This document shows positions 25,001-40,000 of a DNA stretch of 64,000 nucleotides, in pieces. Source of the DNA: Neelides folsomi (lineage: Eukaryota > Arthropoda > Collembola > Neelipleona > Neelidae). The notes under the pieces are model-generated. The model saw only the letters and a program-made list of their open reading frames with translations. It ran no database searches and had not been told where the DNA came from. Location: contig JAQGBZ010000134.1 of the NCBI GenBank assembly GCA_034687125.1, forward strand, positions 62,001 to 126,000, read 5' to 3'. Position 1 is the first letter of the stretch. Each line of letters opens with the position of its first letter. The position numbers were made by a program, and so were the translations under genes.

Positions 25001-28000
25001 TCAACTTGAGTTTATTAATGGAAGGCAAGTCGTTTATATAAATTCATAGCTTGAGCTGTAAATTAATTTCCTACAAAATCGATACGTTGGGAAGAGAATT
25101 TCAAGAGTTCACACTAGGAAGAGCATTGAATGTCTTTGGTAACTTGAACTCTTTAGGGGTTTTTGCCTCTAATGATCATTTTACCGAGAATTTTCCTCTT
25201 TTTCCCACCACTGACTGATTGATGTTGTTGGTTTCTACTTTTAACGTATGGGTGTATTCAAAACGAACTCTTTGAAATATGAATAAATAAAGTCTCATTG
25301 ATAATGGAGAAAGGAGACTACAAAGTTTTGGCGGAACAACAAATCAAATTTCAATTGTACTTAAGCGAATAAAACACACAAATTTCATCCCTATTCAAAG
25401 TCTGTTTTAAACATCAAAGCATTCTTTTACTTCTTCTGGTAATGGGACGACACAAATATTCCTTGCACATCATCATTTGTCTTAAATTACAACGTGCATA
25501 ATGAAGAGTGAATAATGTAATGTCTTTAAGTAGTTGAAGGATAATTATGCATACCTAATAGTATTCATTTGTTGTGCATATTAATGCCTCAAGCTTCTTA
25601 TCTTAATAAAATATGCATTAAATAATACTTAACCTTAAATTAATTTAATCAGAATATATGGTAAATAGACAAATTCATATCTTAATCGTGAATACTAATT
25701 GTATTCTATCTATGTATTAGGGTCGAAGAAGCACCTGCAATAAAGTTGTATCTTACCTTTGGTACCTATTGCTTATCCATTATGTACTTTTTATAATTGC
25801 ATACAGTACAGGTGTTTTTATGTAATAATTTTACATTCAAACAAGCATACTTTTAGAATGACTTGTTTATTTTAATAGGGATGTAGTTCATTATTTTGGA
25901 AATCAAGGTCTGCAGTTTTTGGAAAAAAAATTCCCCATTGTCATCTTTTAAAAATACTCTTGCCAAAAATGAGGGTACGATAAGTTTATAATAAATACAA
26001 ATAAATGTAAGATGTTAATGTACTCCTATACAAGCACAATATGCAATATAAAAATTATGAGATATGTACTATACCAAAGTATTTTTATTTACTTATAAAT
26101 ATCACCATTTTATAAGTAAATTTCATAATTTTAATATTTTATTAAACCTTATGGAGTACATACAAGTAAGTTTTGAAAGTAATTCAGATCCTAACTAATC
26201 ATTATTAAAACATCAGTTGGAAATAATCCTTAAATATACTTCCTTTGTATGCAAACTTCCGATTAGCAGTACACGACGGTCTTCAAATCCTCAATTAGTG
26301 GGAAAAGCTCTTTTGAGCTTAGCCAGATACGAAGTTCTTTAAAGGCTTAGGGAATGATTAAGAGTTAAGATAATTACAGATGAGATGAGGAAGACGATAA
26401 TTGGAATATATTTATGCAGATACATGCTCACATTACTTACGGTTCCTTGGCCTAAGTTCTGAGCCATTCCCCTGTCACATATTGATAATTAAGCAATGTG
26501 TGGCATCATAAATTGCTGCACGCGCAAGTGAGCGCCGCCTTGCCCTGACGGCTTTATTTTCTAACCAGGATCCAAATTCAGTTCATGAATAACCCATTCG
26601 GACTGGGACTTCAACTTTCAATTAGAAAACGCAATGTGTCTCCTTACTCCTTCCCAATTAAAGAGTCAGGTTAAAAGAGCCTTTGAAGTCCAACAAACGA
26701 ATGTCTAATTTTAATCTTCCAGGATCTAATGAATAGAGAATGAATCGATGAAGTTGAACAATAATTGCTCTAATGAATAGAGATTAAGGCGTAAGAGCTC
26801 GAGTGTGTGAGGAGGAAGCACAATAGTTGGGGAGATTCATCAATGCCGCGCCAGTGTCAAGTGTCAATGGGGACCTGTACGAGATTGATGTGTTCATAAA
26901 TTCAGAGTTCTTGTGAGCTCAAAGGGAACGGGAAGTTGAAATGCTTGTGCTCATTGTCACAAAGACCCGTCTATTCATTTATACATCGTCTCAAATTGAT
27001 AGCTCTCTTCGGCAATCACACATGTTATTCACAAGCTTAAACCAGAGAGGCTCATTTGTATCAAGCTCACAACAATAGAGAGATGAAACTATTATTCCAA
27101 ATATTCCATATAAAAGCTCTTTATTGAGGAGCGAGCTGAGAAGGAGCGAAATTGAAACCTCAATTCGCCTTATGCCAAAAACCTCATTTCATTCTTATAG
27201 AATAACGAATAAGTAGTGGGTTGAACGTTTAGAGAATATTTGCTTCTTCCTTCACATTAATGATTATCAAGGAATTGTTGGTAAGAAAAAGAATCTTGGA
27301 AATAAAAATAGGTTGGCATGTTGTTAGTTTTGGCGAAAAAAGATACATGGTGTTTGGTATAGATAATATAGCACACTTTTTATAGGGAAAAGATGGAGAG
27401 TCAGTTTAACAAGTGGGCCCAGTAAAGAAATATTTCCAATGCTGATGTTGAAAGGAAGTTGGAATTGCTCAACAAACTAGTTCTGAATGTAAATTTAAAG
27501 GATGAAAACGAGGATGCATACGATTTGATGCTCAAACCTCATAATAATATATCAATCTCAGAATTAAATTCCAAATCCTACTCTCATTCATCCGTCTTTA
27601 GGAAAATAAAAGCACCCTGAAGCTTGAATCAATGACATTTATATCATTTGTTGGCATTATTCAATTGTTTGCCCAAAATTCCCTGTGGTTTATTATGAAT
27701 GAACCAAAGAACAATGATATGCTTAAACTGTGGTTTAAAATACAGACGTGTGTGACGGATATTTCAATTTAAAGACACGTGGTGAAGAATTATTGCATTA
27801 TTTTTCAAATTCCTTGTTTTGGAGGAATTGAAATGCACATCATGGCTTGTGGCTCAAATATATGTAAATGTGTATACATGCTGAGTTATGTTTGTAGTTT
27901 GTACAAACAGAACCGCTATTGTGTATGCGAATTGTGTTGGAGAGGATTCGTGATTCAACCGCAAGCAAACCGTGCGGTGTGACTCCTTTTGCCAATTAAT

Positions 28001-31000
28001 TTCCTTTGGTATCATCACTGAATGAGTCCGTAATAATGGGCTGAAATAGTTGGAGGCGAGAAGGTCGGAATTGTTACTTCTTTCCCATGTTTCCCAGTCG
28101 AGGAGAGATAGAGAAGAGGAGAAAGGGGAAAACCGGAGGTTGATAAACAGCCCACTGTGTGTGCATGTATTCATGTGGAAGATCGATGCAAACTCCATTT
28201 GCTTCCGTAATTCAATCCGCATTAGGGGCTGATATGAGATGGGTGTTGGTTTGGCCATCCTGTAATTTAGAGACCCATATGGGGCCGGAGATAGGGGATT
28301 TCTCCTTCCTCTCGGCGGGGAACGAGAGGAACCGTAATGATCCATCGAGTCGCAAGTCAGTCAGCAGAGGATATGGCTTTTACTGAATATTTGATGCAAA
28401 ATTCGGTTCATTTGCAAGCAAGGAACGAAGGAAGATTGAAAACTTCTATACAGCATTTGAACGTAGCGAGTTCTACGTGCCAAGAGAATCAAATCGTAAA
28501 TTGTCGCCATTCGATTGAATTATTCACCCTAATAATTTTTCTCCAATTCAAACAAAATCATGGAGTATTTCAAATTATGTAGCCCCTATTCTTTTTAACA
28601 TTCGTTTTCGTCAGTTCAATCAGTTTCATGATTTTTAGATTATTATGGGTAGTTATGAATTTGCATTGAAGTAGTATTAAAACGACTCAATTAACGACAT
28701 CCATAATTTCAGAGCTCTTTGTGGTTAGAAATTATTATTTTGTGTTTCCAACCCGAGATCCTCTTTTCTCAAACGACCGGTGATGAGAGGGGAAACGGGA
28801 AACCAAACAGGGAGTAATTAACCATTGAAAACCGCCGAACCGAGAAAACAGCATTTCAAACATTGCTGCACTCAATAGGATGTAATGTGCATATCAAACT
28901 AAATAGATCTTTAAAATTATCATCTACCTACATTACATACAATACATAAATATCATTCACAAATTATATTTATTGTATTGTGTATTGTATGGGAGAATAA
29001 GTATCCACTTATTATTACAACGTAAACTTATGTAAATTGAATAATAAAGAATTACATGGTATGGTACATACCTGTATGATATAATATTTATTTTAGATAT
29101 ATATTTGTATACTTGTATATCTTATTTATCGTTAGTTAGAAGTTTAGAAGATTATAATTGTAGTAAATTGAAAACTTAATTAGATGAATATAATATGGTA
29201 TAAGTATATAGTAAGCTGTCACATAAATCATTCATCTCGCGTATGCAATATTTATCTCATCAATCTGAATTAATTTAAAATTGGAATAATTATAAATATG
29301 GGGAACAAAAGATTTTTTGCATTTTCAAAAAGTTTTGTATAAAAAGTTTGTTTTTCATTCTCTATTATTACAATCTTTGTCATTTTAATTAAAAATCTTA
29401 TATTGATTTAATGGACAGAGAAATTAAAAAATGAAATATGGTATAATTTTGCTGGCAGCTCTTAATTTTTCAACCAATGAAAAGTAAATAAAATAGGTAG
29501 TTAAATAACATGAAGTATGAAGTTATTGTATATATTCTCATGCTCGGAATAAGTGATTTCTACTTAAATATAAATGTGTTTTGAAGAGAAGCAGAATAAT
29601 GAAATGAAATAATAAAAAGGCAGGGATATTAAATACCAAGAATAATAGAGAGACGGAGGCTAAACTGCAAACAAAACGAAGACGGAATGTGGAGGACGGA
29701 AATAGGATTTGAAATGGGGGGAAATGGGGAATGTAAGAGGAGAAATATATGTGATGGAAATGGAGAGAGCAGGGAAAAGAGTTGTTTGCTCAGAAATCCA
29801 ATCAGCAAAAATGATTAAAGAAATACCTAGTGCCTACTAACTAAATTGTAGGCAAGTGTAAACTTCTTCCCCTTTCTTCCCAAAGATTAAGAATCGGAGA
29901 GAGTTGTAGCCTTTTGAGTTTACAAGAGGCGTGGAGAGGAAAAGTTGCATGGTTAGAGGGGATTTAAGATGATTATTCCGAACTGAACGATTCTTTTAAT
30001 GAAAATCTGAGCCTTTATTGAAAATGAAATGAGAGAAGAACCTTTTATGTGAAGACAGAGGCGAGACGAAAAAAGATCCTCAACGCGTTGGTAATTCCAA
30101 TACTCAACAAACTTCCATGTAATGTTTGGTCCTTATTCTTTATACTCGTTATATTACTTATGCTCCAATTCTAACAACATATGCCATGCAATAGTTAAAC
30201 AAAGCCCAACAATGATGTTAGAGCTTTAATATACTTATTGTCTTCAAAATGGACGAATTCGCGTATAATATTGAGAGAGAAAATAGCGCATTATAAATAC
30301 AAATATTGGATATTGGATATGTGTAAGGGCCTTAATGCTTGTATGAGCACTCGTATCTGTAGTCTTGTATATAATTCTACATAATTTAGGACACTTTGCA
30401 TAGCAAGTGCCTATACTTTACATTTGCATTTTATGCAACACATATAACTATTTTTCAATTTAGTTCTTTGTAGGTATTATCAAACTATCCAATTTCCGAA
30501 AACTCATTTCGCATAGATTAAAATTGCAAAAAACTTGTCCTGGTATCTGTTCTTGCACGCATCCTTATGTTAAAATTTCTAATACCAATACATGTACATT
30601 ATAAGAATACCCAAATGAAATTAACTTATGTATGTAGAGTATTGTATTCGTTTGATGATTAAAAAAATGAACATACAATTGCCTTAATTAAAAAATACTT
30701 TGATTAATCTTTCTCTTTCAACAAAAAGTCTTATCAATTGGAAAATTTGGAGATTGGTTTAAATAAAGGAGATGTGACGTGCTTCACCGGGGGCTTTCTT
30801 GCATTTGCTTTTAATGGAAGGAATGTAATCCGACATGAGCTTAGAATTTAGAGAAATTGAGGTGAGGTCCAAAACACAAGGATGAACTTTAGTCTTCCTT
30901 TACAAGTATTTTGGATGGGGATTACAGGAGGAATCGAAAGATTTCTGGTGAAGTGACCTCAAGCGAAAGTGTCTGGTGAGTCGAAATGAAATGATGAACA

Positions 31001-34000
31001 TAAGAATTCACACATTCGCCTTTCCGGAGAATCCGATGTAGTGAGATGAGTGAGGGGGTGAGAGGAAGATCTGAGAAATAAATCCGTCGGTCCTTAATTC
31101 CCATCTCATTGTCTCTCTCGCCTTTGTCTGTCTGTGGGAGGGAAAAGCTTCTTAAAAGCCTCCTTATTTCGATTCCTCGAGTTTGATCTCAAGTTGAGCT
31201 CATGAATTCCCCATCTCTCCTCTCCCCCTTCGGCCCCTTCTTCCACTCTCCCTTAATGACATTTTGCACTTCCAATCCGACCGGTCTTTATTAACGCTTC
31301 TTTCATTACTTTATGATTATGGCTCATAGTTACTCTTTATCTCATAAGTTAGATTTTACAAGGAAAAACTCCATTTTCCATTGTTATTAAATATCATAGG
31401 AATTTATTGGTCTTAATTTCATTTCAGTCAATTTCAATTTGTAATGTTCCACTTGAATCAAAATAAGTAGATAAATGAGTATAAGACAGCATAACTGTTA
31501 AATCTGAAAGGAAGAAAACCACTAATTTGAATAACAATAATACGAGTTCAAAGAATCAAAAATTATTTATTAAAATTCTCATTAATAATATAACTCAGAA
31601 TTAAAGTGGTTAATTTATTTAATTTAAATTTAATGGTGTGTTCGAAGAGATTGTTCCTATTTAATTTTAAACATTAAACTAAACGATTGGGTATTCCATG
31701 CAGTACAGAGCGGTGCTGTTGAATTACCAACTAGGTTCGTTTGAAAAAACAAAAGATTCTGGATGTGCCGCTCTATCTGAGCATATAAATATTTATTTAT
31801 TTATGAGTCATTAATAATAAATAGAACGTAAGGCCACTTGAAAGAGACTTTTATAGTACCACTCAGTTCCCATTACAATTCATTCTCTTCACTCCATTCA
31901 TTATTCATAATCAAGAGATGAGGTTGTGTTACTAACAAGACCAGACATTTCATCTCACTGACCATTTCTGGCTATATCATTTACTGTTGACAATTGACTA
32001 CATCGTATTCATAAATATAATTCATTTTACAGATATTTTATTAATTTATACCCAACATGCCCACATTTGCTGAACATATTTCTTTCATTGTGATTCGTGA
32101 TTATAAAAAATTATCATGCTTGTTTTATGTATGGAACAAGTTTGAAATAAAATAATAATACAATGCTTAGGATCAGTATTTATATTATACTTACTATTAT
32201 TTTCTATATTTATAAATTCATACGGGATCATAAATTTTGTTTAAAGTTTTCTATTTGAACTGTGCCCTTACAACTTAAAGCGGTTTCGATCTCTCGAGTT
32301 TGTTTAAGCAAATAAAATGGAAATGTAATGTAACGCAATCTAAAGTTCTGTCCCTTGATGCTTTTCTCGATTTATAAGCAACAATTCTTCTACCGCCGAC
32401 ATTGTAGAGCTCGTGTTCCATTCTGCCATGTTTCCACAAATGCATTAAAATTAAATAGAATGAAATACTCTTTATATTCAAAATTTGAAAATTGGGTGGA
32501 GAAATTGGAATTGGAAACGATTTACGTTTGGTTAAACCATTTATTTAATTCGTTTTGAAATGAATATTATACGAAGCGTCGAGTCCATTCATGTAAGTTT
32601 GAAGAAACAAATTAGAAAGTTGAGATTAAGAGCAGGCGTCTTCACTCTTACACTCCTATCCCTACTATTCAAAATTGCATTAAAGAGGAATGGAACATTA
32701 CGATCCTTCCCGGTTTTTCTCGCCCTCACACAGTTGAACTTCTCATTTGTCCTGCATATTGCATTTTCTTATTACATAGTAAGAGGACAAAGGAAAAGTT
32801 TTTCACCGGCTAAACAACATCTGCCTGATATTCATTATTGTGCTTGCAATTTATAATGAGAAAATGGAGCAGGGTAAATTAACTTAGGGGAAATTCCACA
32901 TCTCAAAAACAGAAATAGGGGAACTACCATATTTTACCCTCAGTGTACAAAATTGGAGAAAACCTGAGCATTTTCTTTCTCTCTGAAATGGAAAAGCATT
33001 GTTGAATTAGGAGGTGGTGGATCATCCATCAAAGACGCCTTCACAAATCTCTGGTTCTTCCTTCACTCTCTGCTCCAAAATTCATTTCAATATATGCATA
33101 AGGGCCAGCAGCAGAGAGAGAAAGAGGAAGCATTAAGAGAATCTTGAATGAAAGGGAGATCAGAGCCGGCGTTCCTTGGACTCGTAAAATGAAAGGAAAA
33201 AGAAAAGTCTTCTTTCCCTCCTCGAGTATCTTTCGGAATATTAATGATCCTGTCAGGCCCATCCTTAGTCATTATGCATAAGGAGTCGAAAGCTCGAAAT
33301 AGCATTCACCTTACGTTCATTCCTTTCCAAAAGGAAAAAAAGTGAAGGCTGGAGAAGCAGAGGGTCCGAAAGAAACTTCCAATGCTTCTTTAGCTTTATT
33401 TCAATTTTTCCCCTTCAAAAGTCACATCATTTACTCTATGTAAATTTCTAATCAGCTCCCAGTTGTTCCTTCCAAATGCAAATGAAAAGTTGGGAGTTGT
33501 GTCTTACAAAACGAAAAAACTCCTCATTTCTTGTTTCATTAAACAGGCGGAGAAATCAGATTTCCTTTCAACTTTCTATTTACCAAGACTCTATTTCTAT
33601 TTACAAGATATTTGCATTCGGGGGCGAACAAGATTCCATCGCATTCTTTACATTTCCCTTCTCGTTAACAACCTCCGACTGCGTAGACATGTTAAGAGCA
33701 AATGAGTGGAAAACCAATACACTATTTCTTTTCCGAACTCTGCCTTAAACAACTATCGAGTCGGCTGACAAATCGTGTTATTGTCAGCAATAAATTGGGG
33801 AATATAATCTTTTCTCCTGATACTCTGCAAGAGAATTCGATTTCACAATTACTTTTATTATACGCCTCATGTAGGCCTTTCTCTGCGTGAGGTTTATGTC
33901 AGCCATATACCAATGCTCCCCATACTTCATATATGGTATACCTCTTCTGTACTTATTGTTAGTCACTTATAAAGATCTGCTTATTAGGAGAAGTTGAGAA

Positions 34001-37000
34001 CAGGTTTCCTTCACACATTAACCAACTTCACCGCTATCCATATGGGAGGGTTCATATATATGAAGCATTTAGTAAAAGCTAACTTTCTTGCCGCCCTGGG
34101 ACTCGGAATGGGCCTACCTTCATTGCTCCCATTATACTTCCGTCTCGGTGGTTATTTAATCTAACTGAAGGGTCCATTTGAGTCGAGTCGCGAGAGTCGG
34201 GAATGTGGGATGAGATGACTCCTCGGCCATATAAGGATTATTAGCAGAAGTGGATGCGAAAACCAAGCCTGGTTCGTAAATACAACCAAGTCAAATTCAC
34301 AAAGGCAAAAGACATGCGGCGGTGGGGGATTCGGCTGAGAATGTAGCTATCTTCCAGCGGAAATTTCTCTGGAGAATTAACTTTGTCTTGTCCTATGTGA
34401 ACTGAATTTAATGACAGTGACATTTTAGGAGATATGTTATCGGGACATGGGAACCTATTATCTTGCCTTTCATCTAGAGCATAGATAAAGCTCCATCCAG
34501 AGATTCCATCTCCTCTCGTCGCATTGAGACTGGATTTGGTCCCAAGGCATTTTAAACCTTTATTCCACCCTTCTGTGGAGGTCCTCATGCGAAGCATGCA
34601 ATATGTAGAGTATGAGCTCATGCTCATCCATATGGACAATTACATGAGAAGACATTCAAATTTATTCACTATCAAATTGAGTATGCATTTAGAATGCACT
34701 ATGTTCAGCTCACTTGCTGATTCCATGTTTATCAACATCCTTATGGATAACAAATTTTCGGAACAAACTGTAAAAGCAAACTTCTCTATTATTTATTTAC
34801 AAAGGGCTTTAGAAAGTGAAGAAATTGCTTTTACGTGTTTAAACTTTCCCCTAAAATTGTCTTCAACTTTATAACTAGGATTATTTATATTTGAGGAAAA
34901 AAGCATAATTTGTTTATATTGAGAGGTCATAAAGAAGGCGAATACATGGATTACATACGGACAAAGATTACTATTGATCCTGTTAGCATATGCAATTTTT
35001 GAACTTCATTTCATCGCCCCGATCGAGGCCTTTATGAGAAATGTCTTGGTTTGAACGATTGTCCTCGTATTTTTATTACCATCTCGTAGAAAGAAGTTTC
35101 AAGACAGGGAAAGTACGCATTACGACTCAACTTTTTCTAAAAGGGAGATATATAAAGAAAGATGTCACCAACGCTTTTCCGGTCATCAATAAAAATGTGT
35201 GGCATGCTTTCTCCAACGCGGACACATGAGACTTGCATTGCTAATAAACTTCCTTTGCCACAAATGTTCTTAGGTCTGGAGCAAGTAAGTCAAAAATGAC
35301 CCCGTTTTTGCTCAAAAAAGATCAAGGGAAAGCGAGATGTATGAAGAGAGGAAATATGTTTTTGAGCTCGAGACTTGAATCTATAAAATTGAGAAAGGAT
35401 GGCACTGCAAAAAAATCTCCTTGCTCTTTGCTCTCTAACCTATATAACCTTATTTACGTTATTTCTATTTTCATGCCGAGTGGGGAAAGGAGAGGGTCAG
35501 ATTGAGTGTCTTTTAAATGCCCGTGCTCATTATAATGACTAGATTAACAATTTCTCTTTGGTCCCTTAGTTCCTTAATTTCTTCGGGCTACTTTCCTAAA
35601 TTAAGGAAAAGCCTAATTTTGGTAAGAATAATTTTGGTTTTATTGCATGAAATGAATTTTCATCATTTCAGCTGCTCTGCTTAGTTCCCTCTTTTAAGCA
35701 AGGATGAGCGGTAAGGAAGCAATTGAACTCAAATGTTTCGTAGTAGGGGATAAAATGAAATACAATAATATTTTATCACTTCTCAACTCAAGCGGTGTCG
35801 AGGGGTTGGAGTGCAATAGCATCGCAATAATGGGGGAATTCAAAAAGGGGGTTCTTTGAGCTAAGGGAAGTCAAGAAATCGTCGTTCCACAAATATCCCA
35901 ACTCACATTATTTGGACTTAGCCATGCCATAACATTTGAATAGTTTCCCCATTAGAAGCCGTTGGATTGAGGGACAAAGCAAAGTGTTCTTGGAGAACAT
36001 GTAGAAAGATCGGAAACGGACGGTAGGTTGAATAGGAAGCCAACCGATGAAACTAACCCTTCCTTTTACACGTTTAAACACTTTTAACATCATAGGATCT
36101 TTTAAAGTATTGAAAGTCTTATATGTTATACGGATGCTCATATGAGCATACTGTGAGGAAAGTTCCATGGGAAAGGTTTTGATGTTCGACAAAAGACTAA
36201 AGGGAAATGGGAAGGAAGATTATGTTACATAAGAAAAAGGAAATGTGTTCGTCATATTGAAATTTGGCAATCATTTTGAAACCAAACTCTTGAGAGCAAA
36301 TTCATATAAACAGGCGTAAAGTGAAAAGAAGACTAAAATGATTGGAATCTTGTAATATAAATATAAGTATTATAAAGCCATTAAATGAGAATAACAGAAT
36401 TCAATTGAATACATGGTAGATAAAGTTGGTCCTCAACTTTACCAATATATGGTATATTACGCTAGTAATATCTTCTCTCAAAGACAAAGAAACTTTAGCA
36501 AAGAAACTTTGGACATATAACTAGAATGCAATGTATGTACTGTTTCCGAATCTTTCCAATTTTCAGATGTCTCAAATGGTTATGTCTGCCAATTTTATGA
36601 AGAGGAGGAATTCATTGAACCGATTCATTCTTTTTGTATTGCACAGAGTAAACTTTGGGATAAAATAGAAGAATTTTTTTAGCCAAGGACTCAAGTTCCC
36701 CAATCTGATAATTTGCATCAAAGTTATGATTCAATTTCCTAAAGATGTCAATTACAAAAAGGACCTTAAAACTTTTTATTCAACGTATCTCATTTTATCT
36801 GATCAAGTTTATTGAGCAAAGTTTCCCATGTAGTTATTTCTATCTTCAAGCATCCTCAACATTCCCGAGTTTGCAAAAAAAGATTTTGTGTGGGAGAGAT
36901 CTTATTATTCGAACTCGGGCAGTTATGAATTGAGTGGCCTATTTTGGACCGCCAATAGGAATTGGATTCCGGAATTTGATTAGACTATTTTCCACTTTTT

Positions 37001-40000
37001 GCAAGATCATCAGCCAGGAAATGAGACGATTGGGATATTAGGAAAAATCGTTTTCAGGCGGGAATTGAGTTAGAATGAAAGGGTTTCATCTTTCCAATGA
37101 ATTTTGGTACATTTTAATCTCAAAGATTTATTACCTAATTTTCCTCTCCGTGGCTCCGTCCAATTTTCCATCGACATGCTATTAGTGGTAGTAGAGATAA
37201 AAGCAACATTGAAGGCAACATAAATGGCGAAAAACAACTTGTTACAAGTGTCTGCCATTCATTCGGAAAAAAGTTCGGAAATTAGATTCGTTTGTGGATT
37301 CGGGCAGCTCTTTTTACGAAAAATACTGAAAAAGAGAAAATGTGAGGAAGTAAGTATTTTTTTGAGTGAAGTGTCGTGAGTGGAGGACCAATATGAGTCT
37401 CGTGGTGCAATAATATCTGATCTTATCTCAATGGGAAAGTCAGATCCAAATCAGTTTAGAAAGAGAAGCAAGCGAGAGACCTTTTCACTTCACTTTTCTC
37501 AAACTATATCTAAGGATGTGTACAAACTTGTTTGAAAGGAAGGGGGAGAGAGATAAGAAGGGAAAGGCTGTCTGCCCCAATAGAAAGTGTATTTTAAAGG
37601 AACAAATTTTAGTCTTTCAAAGGAACCTTCTCTATTTACGTTTTAACTTGAAAGACTTGAATCTCTGGGAGGTTGAAGTGAGAATAAATGTTCTCGAGTC
37701 AGTCAGTCATCAGGAGGAGAGGGAATTTTGAGAGAATTTCCACTAAGGGATTTGAGAAAGAAACACAATAAAATGCTTATGTGGAGAGAGCAAGCTGACT
37801 CTCAAAGGGGTGGCGGAGAGGGAGAGATCACTTGCAGTTATGCAAATACAATCCTCATTTCATTCTTTCTCCTTATATATCTTTAGGAGTAACGGGGGTG
37901 CATATCAATACACTCAGCATCCCACCAGTCATCCAAAACGGGTCGGAGGAATTTGTGACGCTCGATTGTGACTACTCACTGGATGAGGCCGAGCGGATAG
38001 ACAAAGCAGTTGTAGTGAAATGGTTCTTCAACAAGACGATTCCCGTCTACCAGTGGATTGCTACGTTGAAGCCCCAAGCCCTTGGACCACTCACAGGAAA
38101 ATTGAATCTCGAGTACAAGGCGTCTCAAGACGAATTTAAGAAGCACAGGGCTCTTCAAATATTACAACCTTCAACTACCCAAAGGTAAAGACGATGCTTA
38201 AACCTAGTTTAATTATGAGCTCTTAAGAGCATTAGCTCCGGGACTCAATTAAAATTTAAATAAGGGAAGGTTTGATTAATATGGGATTTAAATGAGTCAA
38301 AATTAATTGATCACTCCTCACCCATTTTAATATGGTGTTTAATTCAATGTGTATTCAAGGAAAAAACTTTCTTAATTACAGCGGAGAATACCTGTGCAAA
38401 GTTTCAACGTACCACATGGACGCGGTGAAGACGGGCATGATGATTGTCTTTGGTAAGTTAAAGTTGAATCCTTTTTCATTTTCTTCGTGTAGGACCGGAA
38501 TGACGACAGTAGAAAATGAACGGCCTATCTCTAACAATGCGCATACTGTACATATAAGAAGCTCTTGAAGAAAGTCTCCTGAGGAGAACTAACTTTTTCC
38601 ACAGGAATTTCATTTACTCAACTTCATTTGCATGTCCCTTCTCAGGGAATGGTTCATGAGGAGAATCTTTAAATTCGCCTCTTCTCATTCAAAGTGGGAA
38701 TATTTTGACATTTAAGGAAAAAGTTTCTCATCGAATTATCTCTTGGATGAAACGACCCTTCTAAACCGAACATCGTCCGACGGAAAAACCTATTAAATAG
38801 TACAAGCTAAAAAACCCCCAAGATTTAAAAGATTATCATTAGCCTTAGGGTTGCAAATTAAAAAAGATTGTACCCAGTTGTTCTGATATGATAACCACTA
38901 TGTGGATATACACTCTTCAAATTGAATCAGCTATGGGAATTGTTAAATATTGAATTTCATCTCTTGTAATTAAATTGCCAAGCTGTAATAAAGTGCGGGC
39001 TATACCACTTTACCATTCCTTTGCTCTTCTTTCAAAATCATTACATGGGTAGGAACTAGTAACTGAATAGAAAATTAAGCTCGGAAGTTTGTTTGATAAA
39101 TGTAACCAAACTCAGAATACATGATAAGCAATATTCACAGCAAAATTTTGCAGACAAAGAGTTTCTGTATTATACTTTTATCTCATTTTTCCAGTCGAGG
39201 GCCTTCATTTATTATGAAAAGACTAAAACTATAGAATGTAGAATAAAGAAACTCGAGAAAAATTAAGAGACTCAAAGTGTGGAATGCCTTATTCTAAACT
39301 TTTCTCCCAAGAGGAAATGAGAAATCTGCAATTTTTAAATAAAACTTTTATGTTATTTGTAAGAACAATGACACCAGTATTTTATGTCCATCCAAAGGTG
39401 TCATTTTACTTACCTTATGTATAATTATTGTAGAAGAGTGAATCATAACAATACATAATAGTATTTCATTAAAACTGAGCTCAATACTAACAAATACCGT
39501 CTGTAGGTAGTCAGTAGGTAAATGTAGGTATTTTAAATCAAATACAAAGAGTATTTTGGTAAAATTTGATTATTGTGTAATATAATGAATGCTATGTTGG
39601 ATTGAAATGTATTATTATTTAATCTTTTCGTTCACAATAGAAAATAACATCGGGAGCACTAAACTAAATATAGTATAAATATCGTCCAATTTCATTTATA
39701 TCATATTATTTTGATTTGACGTTACCACCCACATCTAGGGTTAATCAAGACAGATGAGAATCAAATTTTGGCTGACAGGCAATTCCTTTGAGGTTTCCGT
39801 AGACATCCTTCAAATTTGTAGTGAAAGGCCGAAGTAGCAGTAAAGTGAGCCAGAGGAGACCTGCTCACTCCGACTTTCCCTACCCATCTTAAAACTTTGA
39901 TCTCGAAGATGAGGCGAGTTAAGTAGAGCTCTCTGGCCGTTGGCTTCGGCTCAAACCCACTTGCATCTGTTGAAGAGATGAGATAAGCATTGGGGAATTA

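Larger units (their letters stand above)
16068..37886 (+). other. First intron (21.8 kb) of the Ig-domain gene
   Basis: This phase-1 intron directly follows the signal-peptide exon (donor GTAAGT at 16068). Blocks of higher GC and GAGA-rich sequence (about 16.1-18.7 kb, 22.0-24.5 kb, 31.0-37.8 kb) alternate with AT-rich desert (about 19-22 kb, 25-27 kb, 29 kb). I found no exon with recognisable protein similarity, no RNA gene and no clear transposon. Open frames up to 163 codons exist on both strands but overlap each other and look like chance. The mosaic suggests enhancers or alternative promoters, as is usual in large first introns of neural genes (inference). Confidence 0.6.

Noticed and set aside
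27854-28345. 163-codon open frame on the minus strand in intron 1
   Set aside because: Overlapping open frames occur on the other strand, there is no recognisable domain, and the local composition is GC-richer, which lengthens chance frames.
34241-34639. 132-codon open frame on the minus strand in intron 1
   Set aside because: No similarity or domain pattern; a plus-strand frame overlaps it. Treated as chance.
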